This document shows, piece after piece, positions 14,707-22,640 of a stretch of 35,364 nucleotides of DNA. The translations under genes and the position numbers were made by a program. Every line of letters starts with the position of its first letter. Within the stretch, counting starts at the first letter, position 1. Below the pieces are notes generated by a model, which did no database searches, was not told where the DNA came from, and saw only the letters and a list, made by a program, of their open reading frames with translations. Origin of the DNA: Actinoalloteichus_B caeruleus (lineage in GTDB: Bacteria > Actinomycetota > Actinomycetes > Mycobacteriales > Pseudonocardiaceae); assembly GCF_000718005.1 (NCBI RefSeq), contig NZ_JODV01000027.1. One strand, written 5' to 3'.

Positions 14707-15417
14707 TCACCTCCCGGGCGTCGGCGCCGGGTCCACCAGGATGTCCGCGCCCTCGGCCAGGTCGTAGATGGCGATCTGGTCCCGCTCGGCGCCCGCCGCC
14801 ATCGCCGCGTCCCGGTCGAGGTGGCGTTCGGAGACCTCGATGACCAGCCGCCCGGTCTCCGGGTTGACCCACCCGCCCAGGTAGGCATCCGTCCGCTCCG
14901 CGAAGAAGGACCGGTTCTCCAGCAGGTAGTCCTCCACCCGCCGCCGCAGTTCCCCGGTCCGCCCCAGCACCCACCCGGGCAGCTCCACCACGGGAGCGTC
15001 CCCGAAGGACACCATGTACCCCTCGGTCGGCACGGCACCGTCGAGCCCGATGCTGAACCCGGTGTCCGCCGCCGCCGCGGCCAGTGCCCGCCCGCGCCCC
15101 TGCCTGTTCTCCTCGGCGCAGACCGCCACCAGGAACTCGTCGGTGGGCTCCGGGCGGCTCGGGCAACCGCCCCCCGCCTCCGCCGACGGCTCCGACGACG
15201 GCTCCGACGCTGAGGGGACCGGGCCGGGACTCGGGGCCGCGGCCGGCTCCCGCGCACCCCGGCCTCCCCACACCAGGGAGCCGATCGTGACGGCGACGAG
15301 CACCACCGCGACGGCGGTGGCCACGCCCCACCGCCCGCGCCGCCGGCTCGGCGCGTCCTCGTCCGGGGCCCCCCGCGCCGCACCGCGTGCCCCACCCTCG
15401 TCCCGCCCAGCTCCCAT
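14707..15417 (-). CDS. Membrane-anchored hypothetical protein
   Basis: A 236-residue protein of no recognised family. A charged N-terminal ~30 residues rich in Arg/Gly/Asp precede one strong transmembrane segment (about 30-50, GVATAVAVVLVAVTIGSLVW). A Pro/Ser/Glu-rich linker follows (about 55-80), then a compact domain with two cysteines (CPSRPEP and VAVCAEENRQ) and a C-terminal part WVNPETGRLVIEVSERHLD. The topology suggests a cytoplasmic N-terminus and an extracellular domain. The start ATG at 15417 has GGGAGAC nine bases upstream. It is monocistronic as far as can be seen. Confidence 0.7.
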   Translation of the reverse strand: MGAGRDEGGARGAARGAPDEDAPSRRRGRWGVATAVAVVLVAVTIGSLVWGGRGAREPAAAPSPGPVPSASEPSSEPSAEAGGGCPSRPEPTDEFLVAVCAEENRQGRGRALAAAAADTGFSIGLDGAVPTEGYMVSFGDAPVVELPGWVLGRTGELRRRVEDYLLENRSFFAERTDAYLGGWVNPETGRLVIEVSERHLDRDAAMAAGAERDQIAIYDLAEGADILVDPAPTPGR

Positions 15418-15722
15418 CGACCACGTCTCCCGATCGCGGTGGACCCGGACGTCCACACCCTGCCCGCGATCTCACCCGATCGAACCCGTTGGAGCTCACG
15501 CTGATCGTCCCCTCGTCCCAGCCAGCGAGACAGCCGGCGGAGGAGTGCCACCCGAACGGGGGGACCCCGCTCGGCTGGACGACCCCGGCGTGGCCACTAG
15601 AGGAGCCGGGACGGTCCCGGCACCGCCCTCGGATTCGTCCACCCCGAGCCCACCGAGCACAGTGGAGCCGGCCGGCGACGCGCCGCTCGGGGCCGGGCCC
15701 ACCACGACGGGAGGAGGCGAAG
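15418..15722. other. Gene-free interval upstream of hypothetical gene
   Basis: About 300 bases with no convincing gene. It lies between the predicted hairpins downstream of the P450 gene and the start of the membrane-anchored hypothetical gene, whose promoter it should contain. No clear -35/-10 pair stands out. Confidence 0.5.
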
Positions 15723-15776
15723 GCCCCACGGTGGGGCGAACACACCCCGGGGGGCGCGGCCGCTTCGCGCACCCCC
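15723..15776 (-). terminator. Paired hairpins downstream of P450 gene
   Basis: Two GC-rich hairpins lie within 75 bases of the P450 stop. One is GCCCCAC/GTGGGGC around a single central base (15723-15737). The other is GGGGGCGCG pairing with CGCG and CCCCC across a two-base bulge (about 15750-15776). Their position fits transcription termination. There is no U-tract, as is common in high-GC actinomycetes. Confidence 0.45.
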
Positions 15777-15795
15777 AGCGCCCGCACCGGCCAGG

Positions 15796-16971
15796 TCACA
15801 GCAGCACGGGCAACTCCGCCAGGCCTCCGGCGACCACGTCCCGTTCCACCCGCAACCGCGCGGGGTCCACCGCCAGGCGCATCCCCGGGAACCGGGCGAG
15901 CAGCCGGGTGAAGAGCACCCGCAGCTCCACCCGGGCCAGCGGCGCCCCCGCGCAGTAGCGGGAACCGTGCCCGAACGACAGGTGCGGCGCGTCGCGGCGA
16001 CCCACATCGAACCGGTCGGGTGCCGCGTACACCGAGACGTCGTGGTTGGCCGCTCCGGTATCCAGCAGCAACAGGTCCCCGGCCCGCACCACCACCTCGC
16101 CCACCCGCAGGTCCGCCCGGGCGTACCGGGACACGCCGTCCCCGCCCTTGTCCATGCCGCGCAGCATCTCCTCGACCGCGCCGGGCATCCGGTCCGGCCG
16201 GGCCCGCAGCTCCTCCCGCTGGCCGGCGTCGGTGAGCAGCAGCACGGCCCCGATCCCGATCGCCATCACCGCGGCCTCGCCCCCGAAGAGCAGCAGCACG
16301 CAGGCCCGTGCCGCGTCCTCGTCGGTCACCCCGTCCCGGGCGAGCAGGCGGGAGACGACGTCCTCCCCCGGCGTCCGCCGTTTCACCGCCACCAGCCGCC
16401 GGCAGTACTCGAACAGCTCCGCCATCCCCCGCCGGGACCGCTCGGCGTCCCGCAGGTCGGCCATCGCCCGGGCGTGACCGCGGAATCGGTCCCGGTCGGC
16501 GTCGGGCACGCCGATCAGCGCGCAGATGACGGCCGTGGGCAGCCACGCCGCCACGAGCCGCGCGAAGTCCACCGGGCCCGGGCCCGCCGCGGCGAGCCGG
16601 TCCAGGCACTCCTCGACCAGGGCCTCGACGCGCGGGGTGAACGGTCGGAGCCGGGCGGGGGAGAGGTGGGGTTGGATCAGCGTCCGCAACCGCGCGTGGT
16701 CGGAGTCCTCGCTGGCGAACTCGCCCATCGGACCGCCCTGCAACGCCGCGTCCCCGGAGCGGGCCGCGCGGGCCGGGTCGGGGTGGGACCGGCCCACCCG
16801 GGGATCGTCGAGCAGCGCGCGCACCTCGGTGTAGCCGGTCACCAACCACGCGTCGTCGCCGACGGCGGTGCGGATGCGGTGGATGGGCCCGGTGGCCTGC
16901 AACTCGCGCAGCCCGGGAGCCACGTGCAGGGGACAGCGTTGCTCGAACGACAGCTGGACAGGGGCGGCCAC
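15796..16971 (-). CDS. Cytochrome P450, I-helix threonine replaced
   Basis: A 391-residue soluble bacterial class I P450, dependent on external ferredoxin and reductase, neither of which is encoded here. The heme-binding loop FGHGSRYCAGAPLARVEL carries the thiolate ligand Cys340. The K-helix ExxR is Glu268-Arg271 (EEMLR). In the I helix, the usual AGxET(T/S) reads GGEAAV (230-235), so the conserved threonine that assists O2 protonation is alanine. The start is GTG 16971, with AAGGAGGG six bases before it; longer in-frame extensions lack family similarity. It is transcribed divergently from the sugar-acid kinase. The substrate is unknown. Confidence 0.9.
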   Translation of the reverse strand: MAAPVQLSFEQRCPLHVAPGLRELQATGPIHRIRTAVGDDAWLVTGYTEVRALLDDPRVGRSHPDPARAARSGDAALQGGPMGEFASEDSDHARLRTLIQPHLSPARLRPFTPRVEALVEECLDRLAAAGPGPVDFARLVAAWLPTAVICALIGVPDADRDRFRGHARAMADLRDAERSRRGMAELFEYCRRLVAVKRRTPGEDVVSRLLARDGVTDEDAARACVLLLFGGEAAVMAIGIGAVLLLTDAGQREELRARPDRMPGAVEEMLRGMDKGGDGVSRYARADLRVGEVVVRAGDLLLLDTGAANHDVSVYAAPDRFDVGRRDAPHLSFGHGSRYCAGAPLARVELRVLFTRLLARFPGMRLAVDPARLRVERDVVAGGLAELPVLL

Positions 16972-17086
16972 GGCGCCCTCCTTCGGCAGTGACGACGGAC
17001 GGAAGGGACGAGAACCGGTGAGGCACCGGGACGAGACGGGCACACACCGTCGCCAACGCGGGACGATCCGGGCACACCCCGTGATC

Positions 17087-17092
17087 ATGATA
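17087..17092 (-). promoter_or_regulatory. Candidate -10 box for the P450 gene
   Basis: TATCAT on the minus strand (5/6 match to TATAAT), set in the AT-richer palindromic patch TGATCATGATA in the divergent region, ~115 bases before the P450 start. No good -35 box was found at standard spacing, so this is tentative. TGATCA could also be part of an operator. Confidence 0.3.
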
Positions 17093-17259
17093 GCGGTGCG
17101 TGACCGTGTCGGTGCGCTGGGTTCATCACCCGGCCCCTGGGGGAGGGGCGCACGGACCGTCAGGGGCGCCCCGCCCTGGCACCCGAGCGGTGTCCCGTGG
17201 TCGGATCGGGTTCCCGCCGACTCCCCGGAAAGGAGCAGCGGCCCCGGCCGCCCACCGCG

Positions 17260-18720
17260 ATGAGCACTCCCGCCTACCCTCCCGCCGACGAGATCGCGCC
17301 ACCCCGCCGCGAACCCCGAGCCCTCCCGCGGCTCGCCGAGGGCCTCGTGGGCGACGGCACCGTCCTGGTCGCCGTCGACGACGACCCCACCGGCGCCCAA
17401 ACCGTCCACGACGTGCCCCTCGTCACGGCCTGGTCGGACCGCGAACTGCGCTGGGGGCTACGGCACGCCCGAACCCGCGGCCTGCTCTTCGTGCTCACCA
17501 ACTCCCGTTCCCTGGACCCCGACGCTGCCCACCGGGTGGCCACCGAGGTCGCCACCACCCTCGCCAGGGCGGCGACCAGCGTCGGCGTGACCGTCCGACT
17601 GCTCAGCCGCGGCGACTCCACGCTGCGGGGCCACTACCCGGTCGAGACCGACGCGCTCGCCGCCGCCTGGCGGCGGGCCACCGGCGAAGCCACCGACGCC
17701 GTCGTCCTGTGCCCCGCCTACCACGAGGCCGGCCGGGTCACCGTCGGAGGCCAGCACCTGGTCCGCGTGGAGGGGGTGTGGACCCCGGCCGAGCGCACCG
17801 AGTTCTCCCGCGACGCCACCTTCGGCTTCACCGCCGGGGACCTGCCCGGGTGGGTGGCCGAGCGCAGCGGCGGCCGGATCAGCCCGGCGGAGGTCACCGT
17901 CGTCGACCTCGCCACCATCCGCCAGGGGGGAGTGGCCGGGGTGGTCGCGCTCCTGGACCGCCGGCTGTCCGACCGGAACCCCTCGTCCCCACCGGCCGTG
18001 GTCGCCCTCGACGCCGCCGCCGCCGAGGACATGGAGGTCACCGCGCTGGCCCTGGCCGAACTGGAACGGGCCGGGCACCGGTTCCTGTACCGCACCGGCC
18101 CGGCCTACGTCCGGGTGCGGGCCGGACTGCCCTCAGCGGCCCCCCTCCAGCCCGCCCCCGTCCCACGCGAGAGCGGGGTGCTCGTGGTCGTGGGCTCGCA
18201 CACCGCGCTCACCACCGCCCAGACCGCCGCGCTGCGCGCGGCCCGGCCGCTGGTGGACGTCACGCTCCCGGTGGACACCCTGCTCACCGCCCCGGACGAC
18301 GTGGTGGACGAGGCCGCCCGCCGGGTCGTGGGCGCGTTGCGGCGCGGTGACGACGTCCTCCTGGAAACCTCCCGAGCCCTGCGCCGCGGCGTCGACGCCG
18401 CCGACAGCCTGCGCATCGCCCGGGTCGTCTCCCGGGCCCTGGTCTCCGTCGTCCGCGCGGTGCGGCGGGAGTGCCCGCCCTCCTGCGTGGTCGCCAAGGG
18501 CGGCATCACCTCCCACGAGGTCGCCGTGCACGGCCTCGGGGTCCGACGCGCCCGCGTCCTGGGCTCCCTGCTGCCGGGGGCGGTCTCGCTGTGGCAACCA
18601 CTCGACCTCGACGGGCGGCCCGCCGGCCCGCGCTACACCGTGTTCCCCGGCAACGTGGGGGACGAGGGTTCCCTGGTGGAGGTCGTCCACCGCGTGGCTC
18701 CAGCCCCAGCCCGCGGGTAG
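17260..18720 (+). CDS. Four-carbon acid sugar kinase family protein (OtnK/DUF1537)
   Basis: A 486-residue two-domain kinase of the family that phosphorylates D-erythronate, D-threonate or 3-oxo-tetronates. The N-terminal substrate domain shows VAVDDDPTGAQTVHD (about 38-52) and LLSRGDSTLRGHYPVETD. The C-terminal nucleotide domain shows VVAKGGITSHEVAVHGLGVRR and the glycine-rich FPGNVGDEGSLVEVV. Usual partners (PdxA-type 4-phosphoerythronate dehydrogenase, OtnC aldolase) are absent here. The start at ATG 17260 is the best fit to family length, but its nearest ribosome-binding site, AAAGGAG, is about 22 bases upstream. A GTG at 17197 in frame is the alternative. Confidence 0.88.
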   Translation: MSTPAYPPADEIAPPRREPRALPRLAEGLVGDGTVLVAVDDDPTGAQTVHDVPLVTAWSDRELRWGLRHARTRGLLFVLTNSRSLDPDAAHRVATEVATTLARAATSVGVTVRLLSRGDSTLRGHYPVETDALAAAWRRATGEATDAVVLCPAYHEAGRVTVGGQHLVRVEGVWTPAERTEFSRDATFGFTAGDLPGWVAERSGGRISPAEVTVVDLATIRQGGVAGVVALLDRRLSDRNPSSPPAVVALDAAAAEDMEVTALALAELERAGHRFLYRTGPAYVRVRAGLPSAAPLQPAPVPRESGVLVVVGSHTALTTAQTAALRAARPLVDVTLPVDTLLTAPDDVVDEAARRVVGALRRGDDVLLETSRALRRGVDAADSLRIARVVSRALVSVVRAVRRECPPSCVVAKGGITSHEVAVHGLGVRRARVLGSLLPGAVSLWQPLDLDGRPAGPRYTVFPGNVGDEGSLVEVVHRVAPAPARG

Positions 18721-18727
18721 TGGCCCC

Positions 18728-18759
18728 GGGCGGGACCGCCCTCGACCGGCGTCCCGCCC
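18728..18759 (+). terminator. Terminator hairpin after the sugar-acid kinase gene
   Basis: GGGCGGGAC (18728-18736) and GTCCCGCCC (18751-18759) form a perfect 9-base-pair stem with a 14-base loop, starting 7 bases after the stop codon. It faces the convergent DUF488 gene and could serve both directions. Confidence 0.65.
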
Positions 18760-18856
18760 CCGGGCGCCGCCCGCCTCGTCCGCCCGGCGGTGTCCCTCGG
18801 GTGCCGCGGTGCCGGGCCGCGCCGCCGACCCGGTGGGCGGAGCTCCCGGCGGCCGC

Positions 18857-19228
18857 TCAGGCCGATTCGGGGGTGTGCTCGGCCAGCCAGGCCGCCAGGA
18901 CCGCCGCCTGGCTGTGGTCGAGGTCCCGGCTGGCCGTCAGCAGCGTCACCGGAGCGGACCTGGCCAGGTCCTGGAGGTGCCCCGCGGCGTCCCGCCGCCC
19001 GGGTTCCCGCAGTTCCCGCAGGTAGCGGCGGCGGAACTCCGGGAACCGGTCGGGATCGTGGCCGTACCAGTGCCGCAACTCCGTGGAGGGAGCGACCGCC
19101 CGCAACCACTCGTCGAGGTGGGCGTCCTCGCGGCGCATTCCCCTCGGCCACACCCGGTCGACCAGCACCCGCACGCCGTCACGGAACCGGGGCTCCTCGT
19201 ACACCCGCCGATAACCGATGTGTGACAT
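18857..19228 (-). CDS. DUF488 family protein
   Basis: A 123-residue cytoplasmic protein with the DUF488 signature: VLVDRVWPRGMRREDAHLDE, then APSTELRHWYGHDPDRFPEFRRRYLREL and, near the end, a VTLLTASRD.DHSQA block. The family is widespread and its biochemical role is not established; relatives occur with nucleic-acid and stress functions. The ATG at 19228 has a strong GGAGGA ribosome-binding site. It ends convergent to the sugar-acid kinase and appears monocistronic. Confidence 0.88.
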   Translation of the reverse strand: MSHIGYRRVYEEPRFRDGVRVLVDRVWPRGMRREDAHLDEWLRAVAPSTELRHWYGHDPDRFPEFRRRYLRELREPGRRDAAGHLQDLARSAPVTLLTASRDLDHSQAAVLAAWLAEHTPESA

Positions 19229-19550
19229 TCCTCCGCTCCCGTCACCGTCGCCGGGCTCGGTCCGGGTACCACCGGACCGCGCGGGCCCGCCCCACGCGGG
19301 GCCCTCACCCGCCAGGATTGCCCGGGCCCGGCCCGGGAAACCCGTCGACGCCGCCGGGCCACGCGGAGGCGGGCGGGGTCCTCGGCCGGGAAGGCGGAGC
19401 GAGGCCGGTCGGGGACGGACGGCCAGGCCCGCCCCGCCGCCGGTGCTGGCCGGCGCGCGCGGACGCGTGACGTCCTGGTCGTGCTCGTCGTCGGATGATC
19501 GGCCGCCTCGGCCTGCCCTGCGGGTCCGCCAGGGGACCCGGTGCTGGCGG
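19229..19550. other. Gene-free interval with a GC-rich palindrome
   Basis: About 320 bases between the PP2C stop and the DUF488 start, both on the minus strand. The only clear structure is the hyphenated palindrome CCCGGGCC-C-GGCCCGGG at 19321-19337, a possible terminator for the PP2C transcript. No gene is supported. Confidence 0.5.
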
Positions 19551-20432
19551 TCAGTCCGCGTCGGCGGGGAAGACCTCCCCGGTCCACCGGGACAACCAGG
19601 CCGGCCCGGACGTCGGATCGGCGGTCACGCCCTGGTCCTGGGCCGCGCCCACCACCAGGCCCGGCTGCGGCTCCGGGTCCGGCTCGGACTCCACGACGTC
19701 GGCGACCACGCAGGTGATGTTGTCCGGTCCGCCGCCCCGGTTCGCCAGGTCGATCAGCTGCCGGATGGCCTCCTGGCGGTCCTCGACCGTGCTGAGCACC
19801 TCGTGCACCGTCTCGGCGCTCACCACGGCCGTCAGCCCGTCGGAGCACAGCAGGTAGCGGTCGCCCACCTGCGCGTCGTGGGAGGACAGGTCCGGGTCGG
19901 CCGAGCCGTGGCTCTGCAACGCCCGCATCACCACCGAGCGGCGCGGGTGGTCGGCGGCTTCCTCGGGGGTCAGCCGCCCCTCGTCCAGCAGGCTCTGGAT
20001 CATGGTGTGGTCACGGGTGATCTGGTAGAGCACCCCGCCCCGCAGCAGGTAGCCCCGGGAGTCCCCCACGTGCGCCAGCGCGAGGCGGGAACCGTCCCAC
20101 ATCAGCGCGGTCAGCGTGGTCCCCATCCCCGCCAGGTCCTCGTCCCGCTGGGCGAGCTCGGTCAGCCGCTCGGCGGCGGAGCTCACCCCGCCGGCCAGCA
20201 GGTCCAGGGCACGGCCCCGATCCGGATCGGAGGCGGCGAGGGAACCGTCGAGCTCGACGAGGGTGGCCACCACCACCGAGCTCGCGACCTCGCCGTGCGC
20301 GTGCCCACCCATCCCGTCGGCCACCGCCAGCAGGCGAGGACTCGCGTACGCCGAGTCCTGGTTCACCGCCCGCCGTTGGCCAACATCGGAGCCCGCGGCG
20401 TACCGCAACAGCAGGGGCTTCGTGTGCATCAT
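19551..20432 (-). CDS. PP2C-type serine/threonine protein phosphatase
   Basis: A 293-residue soluble PPM phosphatase that removes phosphate from Ser/Thr residues using two metal ions. All PP2C motifs are visible in order: SDVGQRRAVNQDSAY, VADGMGGHAHGE, GMGTTLTAL, LAHVGDSRGYLLR, ITRDHT, LLCSDGL and GGGPDNITCVVADV. Unlike the PstP/Stp proteins of the cell-division cluster it has no transmembrane segment; the last ~45 residues are a Pro/Glu-rich tail. No protein kinase gene is nearby. The two possible start ATGs (20432, 20429) have no ribosome-binding site, consistent with a leaderless transcript. It is divergent from the DNA methylase gene. Confidence 0.93.
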   Translation of the reverse strand: MMHTKPLLLRYAAGSDVGQRRAVNQDSAYASPRLLAVADGMGGHAHGEVASSVVVATLVELDGSLAASDPDRGRALDLLAGGVSSAAERLTELAQRDEDLAGMGTTLTALMWDGSRLALAHVGDSRGYLLRGGVLYQITRDHTMIQSLLDEGRLTPEEAADHPRRSVVMRALQSHGSADPDLSSHDAQVGDRYLLCSDGLTAVVSAETVHEVLSTVEDRQEAIRQLIDLANRGGGPDNITCVVADVVESEPDPEPQPGLVVGAAQDQGVTADPTSGPAWLSRWTGEVFPADAD

Positions 20433-20438
20433 GGAGGC

Positions 20439-20467
20439 AGTAAATCACTGGTTGATCGTGTTCACAA
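20439..20467 (-). promoter_or_regulatory. Predicted leaderless promoter of the PP2C gene
   Basis: On the minus strand TTGTGA (20467-20462), a 17-base spacer, and TTTACT (20444-20439), followed after 6 bases by the ATG at 20432. Each hexamer matches 4/6 of consensus. The bases before the start read CCTCC, the opposite of a Shine-Dalgarno, which supports initiation at or next to the first transcribed base. Confidence 0.45.
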
Positions 20468-20480
20468 GCGAGTAGGTTGT

Positions 20481-20502
20481 GGACGGTGAACGTAGTGTGA
20501 AC
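20481..20502 (-). promoter_or_regulatory. Two 11-base direct repeats resembling a PHO box
   Basis: On the minus strand the segment reads GTTCACACTAC then GTTCACCGTCC: two GTTCAC units repeated at exactly 11 bases, the layout of PhoP-binding direct-repeat units in Streptomyces. It lies between the divergent methylase and PP2C genes, just upstream of the methylase start. Two units are the minimum for such a site, so this remains a candidate. Another GTTCAC, in the opposite orientation, is at 20460. Confidence 0.35.
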
Positions 20503-20515
20503 TAGGGTGGGGGAA

Positions 20516-22369
20516 ATGAGCCAGGACGCCACCGTGAACGCGGCGGAGATCGCTCGTCTCGTTGACGTCGGCCGGGCCGCGGTCAGCAACTGGCGGCGCC
20601 GACACGAGGACTTCCCCCAACCGATCGCCGGCACCACCTCCAGCCCCCTGTTCTCCCTGCGGGAGGTCGAGGACTGGCTCCGCCGCAACGGCAAACCCTA
20701 CGAGGTGTCGCTGGCCGACCGGGTCTGGCAACGCCTCCGCCTGGGAGACGACCTGTCCCTCGGCGACCGGGTCGCCGCGACCGGCCGGTTCCTGCTCTCC
20801 CTGACCCCCCGGGCGGAGATCGACCGACCCGAACTCGACGACCCCGACACCGCCAGACTGCTCATCCGACTCGCCGAACAACGCGGACCCGCCGCCGCGT
20901 TCGAGTTCGTCTGCGCCCGCTACGCCGAAACCCACTCCCGCCGGCTCGCCCTCACCTCCCCCGACCTGGCGACCCTGATGGTCACCCTCACCGACGCCGG
21001 CAGGGGCACGGTACTCGACCCCGCCTGCGGACTGGGCACACTCCTGATGACCGCCCCCTCGGCCCGCCGCCTCGGCCAGGACATCGACCCGACCCGGGCC
21101 TCGATCACCGAGTCCCGACTGCGGCTGCACACCGTCGACGCCCGGATCGCCCCCGCCGACACCCTGCTCGACGACCACCTCGCCACCGAACTCGCCGACG
21201 CCGTCGTCTGCGACCCCCCCTTCAACGAACGGTCCTGGGGACACGCCCACCTCACCGCCGACCCCCGGTGGCAGTACGGGATCCCCCCCCGAAGCGAGTC
21301 CGAACTGGCCTGGGTCCAACACTGCCTGGCCCGGCTGCGACCCGCCGGGCACGCCGCCGTGCTCATGCCACCCGCCGCCGCGGGCCGCCGGGCCGGCAGG
21401 AGGATCAGGGCGAACCTGCTGCGCGCCGGAGCCCTGCGCGCCGTCGTCACCCTCGCCGCGCCCGCCGTCGACCTCTGGCTGCTGCGCCGCCCCCACCCCG
21501 GGGACACCCCGCCCTCCCACCTGATGCTGATGGCCGCCGAAGGGGACGATCCCACCGACGTGCTCACCGCCTGGCGCCGCTTCGACACCGGCCGCCACGA
21601 CGACCTCCCCCCGGGTGCCGCCGCCCTCCCCGTGGTCGACCTGCTCGACGAGACCGTCGACGTCGGACCCACCAGCCACCGCCTCGGCCGCCACCACCAG
21701 AACCTCGGCGCCCGCTTCCACTCCGCCCTCGACCAGCTGCGAGCACTGACCCTGGCCGCCCCCACCCTCACGCCCACCCCGACCCCCGACCACCCCCCAC
21801 CCACCCCGACCACCCTGGGCGAACTCGCCAGGGCGGGCCTGGTCACCATCCGCACCGCCCCCACCCGGCTGACCACCGGAACAGGACGAGAACCCGTGCT
21901 GACCGCCACCGACCTCGCCGAGGGCGGCCCCCCCTCCGACCGCGCCGAATGGCAACCCGGCTGCGTCCGCGTCGACATCGGGGACGTGGTCGCCGGACTC
22001 GGCGCCGTCCGCGTCGTCGACACCCCCGCGATCCTCGCCCCCCCGCTCACCCGCTACCGCGTCGACCCCGACCAGATCGACCCGCACTTCCTCGCCGGGG
22101 TCCTGCTGGCCGCCACCGCCCGGCACCTGCCCGGGGCCAGCCGCGTCGACCCGCGCCGCGCCCAGGTCCCCCGCCTGCCCATCGAGGAGCAACGCGCCTA
22201 CGGACGCGTGGTCCTGCGGCTGCTCCAACTCCAGGACCAGGCACGGCAGGCCGCGGAACTGGGGCGCACCCTGGTCCGGCTGGGCGTCGACGGCCTCCTC
22301 GAGGGCTCCCTGCGGCCCGGGGAGCCCGGGGAGGCAGACGGGGCGGGACCACCGGGCGAGGGCAGCTGA
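20516..22369 (+). CDS. Orphan N6-adenine DNA methylase with N-terminal HTH and C-terminal TRD-like domain
   Basis: A 617-residue three-part protein. Residues ~8-58 form a helix-turn-helix of the MerR/AlpA type (AAEIARLVDVGRAAVSNWRR then FSLREVEDWLR). Residues ~140-380 are an HsdM-like amino-methyltransferase domain with SAM motif TVLDPACGLGTLL (165-177) and catalytic VCDPPFNER (DPPF, 233-236). The last ~190 residues resemble a type I specificity subunit half: GDVVAGLG, LAPPLTRYRVDPDQIDPHFL and VPRLPIEEQRAYG followed by a helical tail. No HsdR or nuclease is adjacent, so it is an orphan, probably epigenetic or regulatory, methylase. ATG 20516 follows GGGGGAA; a GTG at 20507 is in frame. Confidence 0.85.
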   Translation: MSQDATVNAAEIARLVDVGRAAVSNWRRRHEDFPQPIAGTTSSPLFSLREVEDWLRRNGKPYEVSLADRVWQRLRLGDDLSLGDRVAATGRFLLSLTPRAEIDRPELDDPDTARLLIRLAEQRGPAAAFEFVCARYAETHSRRLALTSPDLATLMVTLTDAGRGTVLDPACGLGTLLMTAPSARRLGQDIDPTRASITESRLRLHTVDARIAPADTLLDDHLATELADAVVCDPPFNERSWGHAHLTADPRWQYGIPPRSESELAWVQHCLARLRPAGHAAVLMPPAAAGRRAGRRIRANLLRAGALRAVVTLAAPAVDLWLLRRPHPGDTPPSHLMLMAAEGDDPTDVLTAWRRFDTGRHDDLPPGAAALPVVDLLDETVDVGPTSHRLGRHHQNLGARFHSALDQLRALTLAAPTLTPTPTPDHPPPTPTTLGELARAGLVTIRTAPTRLTTGTGREPVLTATDLAEGGPPSDRAEWQPGCVRVDIGDVVAGLGAVRVVDTPAILAPPLTRYRVDPDQIDPHFLAGVLLAATARHLPGASRVDPRRAQVPRLPIEEQRAYGRVVLRLLQLQDQARQAAELGRTLVRLGVDGLLEGSLRPGEPGEADGAGPPGEGS

Positions 22370-22392
22370 GACCTCCGACACCGCGCCCTCCC

Positions 22393-22420
22393 CGCCGTCG
22401 CGCCCGCCGGCGGGACGGCG
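22393..22420 (+). terminator. Hairpin downstream of the DNA methylase gene
   Basis: CGCCGTC (22393-22399) pairs with GACGGCG (22414-22420) around the perfect palindrome CCCGCCGGCGGG, 24 bases after the stop codon. A stable GC stem without a U-tract; probably a terminator. Confidence 0.5.
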
Positions 22421-22559
22421 CACCGGCCCGCGACCCCTCCCGGCCGCCCACGCACCCGTCCCACCCGCCCCCACGGTGCCCAGCCGGGCAGGATGGGAGG
22501 CACGCCGACACCGCCCCCGGCGGAGAACCCCGCACCCACGACCCACCCGGGAGGCCACC

Positions 22560-22640
22560 GTGATCCCACCGCGGGAACCCGCCCCCGCCCGCCCACACCG
22601 CGCCCCCCGGCGCCGCCGGCCGACCCCACCCGCACCATGA
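22560..22640 (+). CDS. Possible short leader ORF overlapping guanine deaminase start
   Basis: A GTG at 22560, seven bases after a good GGGAGG ribosome-binding site, opens a 26-codon Pro/Arg-rich frame (VIPPREPAPARPHRAPRRRR...). Its TGA stop overlaps the ATG of the deaminase gene (ATGA at 22637-22640). The deaminase ATG itself has no visible ribosome-binding site. Translational coupling from this leader would explain how the gene is translated. The composition is unremarkable for GC-rich noncoding DNA, so it may be fortuitous. Confidence 0.3.
   Translation: MIPPREPAPARPHRAPRRRRPTPPAP

Noticed and set aside
11913..15551. One 1212-residue minus-strand protein covering the ATPase gene and beyond
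   Set aside because: The upstream part is an out-of-frame shadow of the binding lipoprotein and hypothetical gene; the ATPase begins at GTG 13460.
20516..22369. Type I restriction-modification system
   Set aside because: No HsdR, nuclease or helicase gene lies on either side, so the methylase is an orphan.
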